NCBI RefSeq assembly: GCF_001704415.2
Contig: NC_030820.1
Location: 41,708,036-41,772,035, forward strand
Direction of reading: 5' to 3'
Source: Capra hircus
Taxonomy: Eukaryota > Chordata > Mammalia > Artiodactyla > Bovidae
Length of the DNA stretch: 64,000 nucleotides
The notes under the pieces were generated by a model. It saw only the letters and a program-made list of their open reading frames with translations. It searched no databases and was not told where the DNA came from. A program made the position numbers and the translations under genes. Below, in pieces: positions 51,311 through 60,512 of the stretch (its first letter is position 1; each line of letters starts with the position of its first letter).

Positions 51311-53159
51311 GCCTGTCTTAGACCCCTCCTACTGGGAACAGTGGCAGTCGTGAGGACCCTTGTCGTGTGTGGCAGGAACACAGATGCCATCAGAGCCCAG
51401 AGGAAACAATGGAGGGTCTACCAGGATGACTTGAAAGGAGAAGTGCAGGCCTAGGCCCAGTGGAGGGCAGCACTCACTGCTGCTCAGAGGGATTAAAACA
51501 CTCGTCTGCTCGAGTGGAAGTCATATCGAGTCAACACAGTGGCATGAGGGGTCCCCCCGAGGCACCCTGAGGATACACTCTACTGCTTGTTTCTTCCAGC
51601 CATTGAAGGGGCACCTTGATCACTTCAGGGCCGTGTGGGTCTCAGGTCCATCATTCCTCCATTGCCCTGTGGGGATGCCAGGGGTCAGGAGGGTAAGCCA
51701 CAACTTGGAGACTAGCACCTCCACTTTACACAGAACCCAAGAAAGGATGGAACTGCCATTTCTTGAATCCAGAGCATGAGCAGGTTTTGCGCCTGCTCCT
51801 CACCTCCAGTCTCACGCTTCCGCTCCATGAGCCAAGTCTCCAGGGCGCTTCCCTCCTCTCCCTGCCCTGACTCTTTTCCCCTCAGACCCAGTCCTCCAAG
51901 GTCAGTGAGTCAGGTGCAGGCCATGGTCTGGAGAAAACCCAGAGTCAGGAGGCCCAGATACAAGCATCAATCTTGCCACTTGGTAAATGTGACCCAGGGG
52001 CCCAGCTGGGATATTGAAGGCCACAGGGAGCTCCAAGGGTGGCCTGTCCCACTCCTAGGAAGAGGGCTGAGCCCCCAGTTTGCAGGCAGGATGGTTGAGG
52101 TCCAGCCCCAGACCTGCGGAGGGAGAAGCTGAGGTCTAAAGCCAGAATGTGGCTCGAGGCCAAAGACCAAGGAAAGGGGGAGATAAGTAGATGGGTGAGT
52201 CGCAAGGAAGGAGAGAAGCCAAAGGAATCAGGGGCCAAACCTGGCCTAGGGTTGTGACTCAAAGCCAGGTTCCTCTTCTTCGCTCCACACAACAACCCAG
52301 GAGCCACGCCTCTGCATGCAGGTCATGATGCCCGCAGAGGAGACAGCCTGAATGTGTAGCCCTGGAGCCCAGAGACCAGCCCAGGGCCCAGGGCATCCCA
52401 GCGCCTTCTCCCAAAGTGGTCAGCAGATGTGCTCGTCCATGTACCCAGGGCCAGAGTTCATCCACACCCCACAGCGACGCAGAGCCCAGGGAGGGGAGGG
52501 AAGGAGACACATCCCAGCTGACACTGCGCCCACGACCGCTGGACCACGGCCTTGGCCAAGGTCCACCTGCCCCGGGACAGGGATGTTATCTCGGCCTCCT
52601 CCAGATGACGGCGGGAAGACACCGGGTAATTCTCAGGTCACCATCTCAGTTTGGTGAGCAGGCTATTTATAGGAAGGTGAGGGCTCATGAGTCTGAGGCC
52701 TGGGGCTGGGGAACTGAGGAAAGGCAGGCATGCACTGCTGGCCTGGCACCTAAACTCCCTGGGCGTTCAGCGTGGAGGGGAGGGCCGGCCCCCATCTCTG
52801 TGGACACCAGAGACGCTGGACACACCCAGGCTCCTCCGGCTCCTCCCCACTTGAGCCCCTTGGAAGGGAAGCGGGCTGAGCTGAGGTGACCTGGGGCAGC
52901 CAGAGCCAGAGGCACCAGAGCAGAAATAACCAGAGAGGAGATTCCGGAGGGAGCCGGACTAGAACAGACTGTCTCAGCACAAGCCGCTGCTTGTTCGGGA
53001 AGGATGGCCCAGCCTGTCCTGTGGAGCCGGGGCCGCCCTCCTCTGCCAGCTGCCACCCCCACCTCTGGCCACCCCAGCTGTGCTGGGACGTCTGTCTGTG
53101 AAATTGTGGTGTCCAGTCAGTGGAAGCCACGTGACCCAAGAGCCGCTGCCAAAAGCCCA
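51311..53159. other. 1.8 kb single-copy GC-rich stretch
   Basis: No gene or repeat was recognised. Overlapping frames of 100-157 codons on both strands reflect GC content. A perfect MEF2-type word CTATTTATAG lies at 52,663-52,672. Confidence 0.42.
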
Positions 53160-53312
53160 CAGCAATTAAAAACCTCCACAGAATGTTTCAAAATTATTGT
53201 TATGGCTAATTTAAGTTTTTAATTATCAAATGCATTTGCGTGGGAAGGAAAAAGCCCTATAATACACATAAATTCTAGGACATGCGTAATTTTGCAGCAA
53301 GAACACCCCATA
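53160..53312. promoter_or_regulatory. Candidate conserved non-coding island
   Basis: An abrupt switch from GC-rich to AT-rich complex sequence: AGCAATTAAAAACC, AAAATTATTGTTATGGC (SOX-like), TTTTTAATTATCAAATGC, ATGCATTTGCGTGG and ATGCGTAATTTTGCAGC. No repeat family fits. It looks like a conserved enhancer; not verified. Confidence 0.4.
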
Positions 53313-54204
53313 GTATTCAAATTGTGTGCGCCCTGCTCACTTCTGCTTCTCTGCTGCTACCATGGACAGCGCCCGGGCAGCCGCAGCGGGGACCCTGGGG
53401 CCAAACACAGGCCAAATAACCCCGTGCTCATGGTCCTCCCCTCCCCGTAGAGGCCTTGCAGGCTTACAAGCAGAGCAGTTGAGATGGATAAAGAATGGAA
53501 TAGTGCTCCAGGCAGGAGGCAGTCTGGGAAACAGACACAGAGGAGAGGGACTCCCTTCCTGAAGGGAGGACGAGGCCCCAAGGTTGTGTCCAGGAACTGG
53601 GGATGTCAGCAGTGGGCCTGCCTGTGGGCGGACACAGTGCAGGCCAGGGGCGGATAGAGACACACACCTGACCCAGAGCACAGAAGAAGCCAAGGGAACT
53701 TGAGATCTGTCCTGAACTAGGGGCTCACTTCATGGCACCTGTTCCAGAGAACACTTTTCTTGTGCTGTCAGCCCCGAAGTGGGTTATTGTTGTGGGCACA
53801 CTCAGCTCCTGCTGTGGGAGGAGACCCTCCTCTCCCCGCACGCCCTAATATCCAGCAAAGCATGTGCAAGGCACCCCAGCAATGATCAGCTGCTAATGCG
53901 TATGACAGTCACCCAGGGGAGCAGAGCCGGGCACAAAGGGCAGATTCCAGCATTTGTCCGAATGAGTTCCTTTGTTCCAGAAAAGAACATTCTTTTCTTG
54001 AAAAATGAGTGATAAACTGGGAATCACAAAGACGAAATTGCTTACCTTTGTGGGTTTTCCCCTCCAGTTCCACATCCTGCAAAATTACAGAAGTGGCTAT
54101 TTTTGCCACAGAATTCGCTTTTTCTTTTTTTTTTGCAGAAAAAAAGCACAGACAGCAAATATATATATATATATTCTTGAGCCAAAAACGAGTTTGTAGG
54201 CCTT
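53313..54204. other. Single-copy stretch
   Basis: No gene was recognised. At 54,118-54,138 a polypyrimidine run ending in GCAG mimics a splice acceptor but no exon follows. A short (AT)n lies at about 54,162-54,175. Confidence 0.4.
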
Positions 54205-54670
54205 TTAGAAAATACCAGAAATCATGCTAATAATTAATGACGTGTTCAAGTGCTTAGATCTGCACCAGCAATGTTTGCGAGGACCCCAACCTCCCAGCTT
54301 CTCGTTAGTTTAGATCAGTATACACAGTTCTTCCATTTGGCAAGAAAAACACAGTCTTCTTTCATCTGAGTGAAGGAGGTGCAGTGTCCACTTTGGTGCA
54401 TGGATCGAAGTGGATTTACGAAGTCCCGTTTTGAAGCTAGTGTTTCTGAACACACTGTTGTAAATTCTAGCCTCCCAGTCCATCCCAATAGCAAGGTTTT
54501 GTAAAGATCAGCTTTTCCTAATGATTTTTCTGTCCAACCATCCTGGAACCAATCCTATTTCCAACTTTCCGCTAAAATACATTTTCTGAAAGATACCGAT
54601 TATGTTGATACTATCCTCTGTCATGATAATAGATATGGGTTATGGATCATTAAATGGGTCATGGAAATGA
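54205..54670. promoter_or_regulatory. Candidate conserved non-coding island, 460 bp
   Basis: A long, complex, repeat-free AT-rich block: ATGCTAATAATTAATGACG, GCTTAGATCTGCACCAGC, AGTTTAGATCAGTATACACA, CCTAATGATTTTTCTGTCC and GGATCATTAAATGGG. Its length and lack of decay to any repeat make it a good conservation test case. Confidence 0.36.
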
Positions 54671-56394
54671 GTCCGTAGATGAAGAAGTCACCTGCTGAGG
54701 CAGGTCAGGGGGAGCACAGAGGACCAGCGTTGCTGGCCACAAAGGTGTGACAGGGCTGGGTCATCATCTGACACCATGTATCCAGGAGAATGCGAGGCCA
54801 GATCTGTGCTCAAGTTGAGTGACAGTCCAGGAAGAAGAACTAAACAGTCCAAATCAGGAGACAGAATGGGTGAGGGTGGGAGACTCCTAGTGGAAAGGGC
54901 CCAGGATATCTGCCTGGAGAAGAGGCAGGCCCTTGAACTTGACCTCTTTCCTGGTTGGTCTCTGGCTGCCCGGTGCATATGGGTTGTTTCCTGGGAAAGG
55001 TTTAGAGTTGACCCCTGCTGGACAGTGTCACCAGGCCTGTCCCTTCACGTCCCCCCATGGGTCCTGTGTGTGTCCGGTGGTCCTAGACCCACCGGGTCAT
55101 CTCTCCAGGCTCTGGCTTTAAAGTCTGGAGCTAGTGGAGCAGGAGCCCACAGGCTCACACTCTGATGGGAGAAATGAAGGCTGTCCCAGGAAGAGAGACT
55201 GAGACATATGCTGGTGTAAGTCCTGAGTGGCAAGGCCCATGGAGCTGGGGTCCAGCAGAGGGACCCGGGGGATCTGACAGGTGTTGGCCTCACTCAGCCT
55301 CTGTCCCCTGAAACAAAGAGGCACTTGGATGAAAGAAAACATCAATCACCCTCTCATGTGGCATCTGAAGACCTTCTAGCAGCAGCATGCTTTGTGCCGA
55401 GAATCTAGATTTTGCCATTCCCCTCGACTTCCTTGAGAAAAGTCCCCAGCAGCCCTGGCAGTCTTGCCAACTGCCTTTAAGAACAATAACCCACTGTCCC
55501 TGCCCAGGAACAGCCGGTGCACAGAGCACATGCCCATCTGTACACGGCCGGGCAGCAGATACAACAACCACAATCATTAAATGCGAGGAAACCAGGCTCC
55601 CTGCCTGAGGACAGGCGACAGCAGTGGCAGACACTTAATCCCAGGCTTGCTGAGCCCCTCACTGTGGTAAGCCCACCTTGAGGCACACCCTGTGTGAAGG
55701 CTGGCTGTTCACAGAGCCAGAAACAGACCAGACCTGAGCCCCCTCTTCACTCCCTAGCAGTGAGACCACCATGTCCAACACTCAGCCTCTTCCTCTCCTG
55801 GGGTCAGTCCTGTCACCCCCCAGGCTCTGATCAGGATTCAACAGCAGCTGATTGCAAAAATTGCCCGGATGCCTCCCATTCTCATGCATCTGATCTCCAG
55901 TGGGACCTCAAGGCCCCACCATCAAAGGCTTGAGGCCATCTCCCACCTCTCGACCTTGGGCCATGTGATGACTTTGGTCAGGGAGACCTCACTATACAAC
56001 GTGAGCTTGGAAGGCCATGTGCACTGGGCCTGAAGTGCTGGGCACCACCAGCCTGGGCCCATCACCCCAGTCTGCAGTCACCACCCCCAGACAGGTGAGG
56101 AAGGCCTGGCGGGCAGAAGACCACGGATGTCCATGGGAGCCCAGGTGACACCATGGGAGTCAGAGGTGCCCAGCGGATCAGCCAGCACCACCACCCTCAG
56201 AGATGTGAGCAAATGGAGGGTTGCCATTTTCAACCACAATGTTTGGGCTGGTGTGTTTGCAGCAGCAGGTAACTGATCCACTGGACCACAGAAGTGGCTC
56301 ACAATGTGTTAGCTTCCTGCCCTCCTTGATTCATTTCCAAATGATGCAAGGGAATGGCACAGATAGACTTGCTCAATGCAGAGTTTCCTCAAAC
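54671..56394. other. 1.7 kb single-copy stretch
   Basis: No gene or repeat was recognised. Frames up to 129 codons on both strands are featureless. Composition is GC-moderate. Confidence 0.42.
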
Positions 56395-56445
56395 CTTCAA
56401 CTTGTAACACAAAAAATCTGTGAAGCACAATAAAGCTAAGCCCAA
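56395..56445 (+). mobile_element. Tigger-like DNA transposon end
   Basis: CCTTCAACTTGTAACACAAA, AAATCTGTGAAGCACAATAA and AGCTAAGC resemble the 3' end of a Tigger (mariner/Tc1 group) element just before its terminal repeat; the terminal repeat itself is lost. Confidence 0.5.
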
Positions 56446-56544
56446 TTTTTAAAAAGTGATGCGAGGGATCCAGACGCCAGACCACAGATCTGAAAGTTGG
56501 ACCTGGGTTTCACACCCCACTCAGGCCGCCTGAGGACCAGAGAG

Positions 56545-56736
56545 CCATACCAGGTGAGGGCCATACCAGGTGAGTGCCATACCAGGTGAGGGCCATACCA
56601 GGTGAGGGCCATACCAGGTGAGGGCCATGCCAGGCAAGGGCCATGCCAGGTGAGGGCCATACCAGGTGAGGGCCATGCCAGGCGAGGGCCATGCCAGGCA
56701 AGGGCCATGCCAGGTGAGGGCTGTACCAGGTGAGCA
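56545..56736 (+). repeat. 12 x 16-bp minisatellite (CCATACCAGGTGAGGG)
   Basis: Twelve consecutive 16-bp units with no length change. Units 1, 3-5 and 8 are CCATACCAGGTGAGGG, unit 2 ends in GTG, units 7 and 11 have G for A at position 5, units 6, 9 and 10 carry CAGGC(A/G)AG, and unit 12 is degenerate. Nine units keep CAGGTGAG, which is both a 5' splice-site consensus (CAG/GTGAG) and a CAGGTG E-box. Minus-strand open frames here are periodic artefacts of the array. Confidence 0.98.
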
Positions 56737-56894
56737 CCAGGAACTCCGCTGACTCCCATGTTCTGGACTTCCGGTGCATCTTTACCTGTTTTAAGCTCCC
56801 ACTTCGACATTGCCTCAAAACTTTGTCTAGGTTCAAAATCTCTCTCCCTTTATTTCTGATACCAAATTCATTTTTTTCTTAGAGCCTTGCCCAT
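56737..56894. other. Short single-copy spacer
   Basis: Between the minisatellite and an old BovB; nothing recognised. Confidence 0.35.
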
Positions 56895-57137
56895 CATTCC
56901 TACAATACTTTGGCCACCTGCTGTGAAAAGCCAACCGCTGGAAAACATACTGATACAAGGAAAATATTGAAGGCAAAAGGAGAAGAGGGCGGCAGAGGAT
57001 GAGATGGTTAGATAGCAGCACCAACTCAGTGGACACAAATTTGAGCAAACTCTGGGGAGATAGTGGAGAACAGGGGAGCCTAGTGTGCTGCAATCCAGGG
57101 AGGTGCAAAGAATCAGACAGGACTTAGCAACTAAACA
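56895..57137 (+). mobile_element. Old BovB/RTE 3' fragment
   Basis: ACAATACTTTGGCCACCTGC, GGCGGCAGAGGATGAGATGG, GTGCTGCAATCCAGGGAGGT and AAAGAATCAGACAGGACTTA: a sense BovB 3' end, much more diverged than the other copies and without TGAAC repeats. It may be an early insertion. Confidence 0.88.
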
Positions 57138-59900
57138 CCTGACTGGTCATCTTTCTGTTCTTCTGAGTCCACAAATTTCTCCTGGGACAAGACATTTTCA
57201 ATTCCTGGATGTCATCTATCAAGACAATTTATGTAATAACAGATTGGAGGACTGGAACAAGATGAATGACACTGCCTTAAAATTGGGTATACCTGCTCGG
57301 TTGCTCTATCCTTAGTATTACAATCAGCATGTAACAAGGCTGAGCACTTCACACGTTTGATCTAAAGGTGGTTTAAAAGGGGCCTGCTGAGCTGCAGGCA
57401 CCATGCAGGGCACTTTGGAGGCTCTGCCTGGGGTCTGGATGCTTTCAGTTTGAGATGTGCTAAGGAGTATCTCCTACCCGAAGACCTTCAGTCCGTGCGT
57501 CCTTTCATCCTCTCGCCTGCCTCTGGGCACTAACAGCTTCTCCAGAAAGTCATGCAGAGCCTGACAGCTGGCTGGCGCCTGAGCGATGGTTCACAGCACA
57601 GGAACTGGCCCCCCGACCTCTCTTGGCTCTGCGAGTTCTGTAATCACTCCTAAGAGATAAGCCTTGTCGAGAAGGTTACTTGACACCCAGGAGATCTGGT
57701 GACTCCTGCTGTGTCCCGCTGCTCAGTATGTGACAGTCCCTCTTGTGTCTTCCTATCTTAACTCTCATCACAGCGTTAACAGAGATGACGACATTCCGAG
57801 CAACACCTCGGGATCCAGGCTCAAGAGAAACTACCATGTAGGTGTGGCTGCCTACCATCCCAGACCAGCCAGGTGCCCACCTGGCCCTTGGTGCCTTCCC
57901 CGAGCGGCCACACATGCCCGGAGCGGGAGACACCCCTCTCGTCGTCTGAGATTCCCGGCCCTGGCAGGTTTTTCACGCAGTGAATGCTGACACACAATGG
58001 AAATGCAGACAGCAAAAGGTGTCTGTGCACGTGTAGGGGTGGGATCTAGAGAAGAGTATACTTCTGGAATGCTTGAAGCTATGTGAGTGGCATGGGAGAA
58101 ATGAACAACAATAATAACTCACCACATCACGAACTTTCCCCTTTTCCTTCAAATTACCCTCTTTCCTCAGAGACATCTAATTTTACCTATGTGACTCCCA
58201 TCTAGTGCAGTCAGTCACCTGGGATGTGCTGGGACCAAAAGCCGTAATGAGAATAAAACATAGTGACCTAAGGGAGCCACCATATTCATCCCACAATGGA
58301 AGACCACCAGACTGTTTGAATGCTAAACTGAGTAAGGTGTGTTATGAAAACGAAGCCTTAGAGAATGCTCGGAAATGTACCACACTGACCCCACCTACCC
58401 ACTCTCCACACGTCACCTGGAAGAGCTTGGGGACTGAGTTCCAAAGCACCATCATGGAACGTTTCAAAGTACCAAGGACACGACACAGAGGTGGACCTCA
58501 GAACTCCACACAGGAGGCCACTGAGAAGAGGCTCCCTTCCTTGCTCTCTGCACCCCTTACTTCTGGAGGGAGCACCACGCAGGCAGTCAGCACAGGCAGG
58601 GGTCACATGTTACACTACACTCACGAGGTACCTGCCTGCTCTATCCAGAAAAGTCCAGTCGAAAAGGCATGTGGTGCTCTGGAGGCACGGGCAGGTGCAG
58701 CTGCACCCCACGCTGGTGTTCTCTGGAGCAGAAGACAAAACAGGCCCCCGAAGCCAAGGCAAAGCCTGGACAAGTACAAGCGCAATGAGAGGTGAGAACC
58801 CGGGTCAGCTGTACTTCAGTGGCTGCAAAACTCCCAGGTGATAAGCAGGAGTCATGCCTGTCCACCTCCAATGAGTCTAACAGTATCTGCTCAGCCCAGT
58901 GGTTCAAATGACAGAATGTTCTAGTCAGGAAAGGATCCAGGGTCAGTGGCAAACTCACAAGGGTAAGATGGCATCTTTCTCCCATCGGAGCAGTTCCTCT
59001 AGTGCCCTTTCCAGAGAGTTCCAGACCACACCCCTTTCAGGGGCCTGGAGGAAGAAACCTGGCTGCACTTTGCCACCTTGCAAAGATGGAGAGGAGGTGG
59101 CTCTCGGGTGGATAAAGACAGAGCACAATGGACCCGGGTCTGCTGACCCATGACCCCACCCCCGTGCCCACTTTGAGCCTTCTCTCTGGGCTGCCAGGGA
59201 CCCAACAGGAGCCAGTGCCTCAAAGGGAACTTGGGGAGAGACCTATGTTCTGGCCCCACCTCCCATCCCAGCCATCTGGAAACTCCACCCTAGGCTCCTA
59301 GCAGAGGAAGAGATGCCTTCTTGGGGGCAAAGGGTTGGTGACCAGGCAGGGACAGACTGCACCGTGGCGGGTCTCCTGGACGAAACAGACCATGACCACC
59401 AGCACGTGGCCAGTGCCTGCCCGCGGCCAGTGCCTGCCCGCCTGGCACTTCTGTGCCTGGGACAGAAGTGGGCTCACAGATTCTTTCCCTAAATCACTCT
59501 TTCTGGTTATTTCTTTCGTCTTCTTTCTCTGTGAAATCCCAGCTGAAAACACCACTTCCCCCGCCTCCCTCAACCTTGGAAATGCAGACTATCTTGGGAG
59601 GTGCCTTCCCTCCCCACTACCCACTCTCTTCATCAGGATTATGCCCACCCACCCCCATCTCTTTCTTCACCCGCCCTAGTTTCCTCTCAATCCCCAAGGC
59701 CCAGGCAGACGTTGGGCCGGGACCCGAGTCTGAGCCCCACGCCGGGTTTCGCGAGGATGGCTGGCTGGTCAAGACTCGGGCAGATCAGGCCTGTAAAGGG
59801 GGTCCTTAGAAACCTCGAAAAGAACGAACCAGAGCCTGGGGAGGCCTTTAGGACCGAGGGGAGCCATCTCTCCTCCCAGCCAGGAGGCAAATCCGCCCCA
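57138..59900. other. 2.8 kb single-copy stretch upstream of the CpG island
   Basis: No gene or recognised repeat. Plus frames of 196 (58,205-58,795) and 116 codons overlap each other and minus frames; no domain was seen. A near-duplicate GTGCCTGCCCGCG/GTGCCTGCCCGCC lies at about 59,413-59,440. From 59,300 GC content rises toward the island. Confidence 0.45.
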
Positions 59901-60229
59901 TTAGTTTCCAGGGGCCTCCCCCTTCCCCCCCAGCCTCCGTCACCCACATTCCCAGACACCGGCCCGGGCCACCTGCCAGACGCGATCCCCCGCGGGGCCC
60001 GGCCGCCCGGGGCAAAGTTGGCGGAGCCTTCACGCGGAGCCATTCCCTCCTTGCTCCTCCTCCTCCCTGCCGCCCCCCGCGCCCGTGGCCGCCGCCTCAG
60101 GCACGCGTGTCTCCAGGCTCTGCAGCCGAACCAAGCGGCGCGCCCCGGGCGCCCCTCGCCCACCCGCCCGCCGGGCGCGCGCCGCGGGAGTCTCCCCGCA
60201 TCCTCTTCTCCCAGGGACCGAGGGCCGGG

Positions 60230-60506
60230 CTCCGCCCCGCCGCCGCCGCTCGCTAGCTCAAGCCGCCCGGGCCGCCGCCGCTGCCCCGCGTCCCGGCGCT
60301 CCAGGACGCGCGGGGCAGCCGGGGGCGCGGGCGGCGAGCGCAGTGCCGAGCTGCACGGAGGGGACGGAGGGGAGGGCCGGGCGGCGGGGGAGGGAGCGGG
60401 CAGCAGAGGCGGGCGCAGGATCCCCGGCGCCCCGCGCGCTCGCTCGCTGTCTCCGGAGACGCGCGGGCCGTCGCCGAGTGCACTAGCGGGTCACCTTGTC
60501 CAGAAG
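60230..60506 (+). other. Probable non-coding first exon of an unnamed gene
   Basis: A strong donor closes this exon: CAGAAG at 60,501-60,506, then GTAAGT at 60,507-60,512. The 5' limit is a guess because the start site is not marked. There is no ATG between about 59,758 and the donor, so the exon would be entirely 5' UTR. I could not identify the gene. No downstream coding exon was recognised in the 3.5 kb to the window edge, so the first intron probably extends beyond it. Confidence 0.5.
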
Positions 60507-60512
60507 GTAAGT
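60507..60512 (+). other. Consensus 5' splice site
   Basis: G/GTAAGT in the context CAGAAG/GTAAGT. It is the best donor in the CpG island. Weaker alternatives are GTGAGA at about 61,077 and GTGAGG at about 61,253. Confidence 0.65.

Noticed and set aside
54118..54138. Polypyrimidine tract plus GCAG resembling a splice acceptor
   Set aside because: Followed by A-rich sequence with no open exon or donor; such sites are expected by chance.
56545..56736. CRISPR-like array
   Set aside because: Units are contiguous 16-mers without spacers, in a mammalian genome.
56436..56836. Periodic minus-strand ORFs with repeated WHGP/PGMAL words
   Set aside because: They are direct read-through of the 16-bp minisatellite (three units make 16 codons), not a repeat protein.
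58205..58795. 196-codon plus frame
   Set aside because: No recognisable domain, average composition, overlapped by another plus frame and by minus frames; no splice or promoter context.
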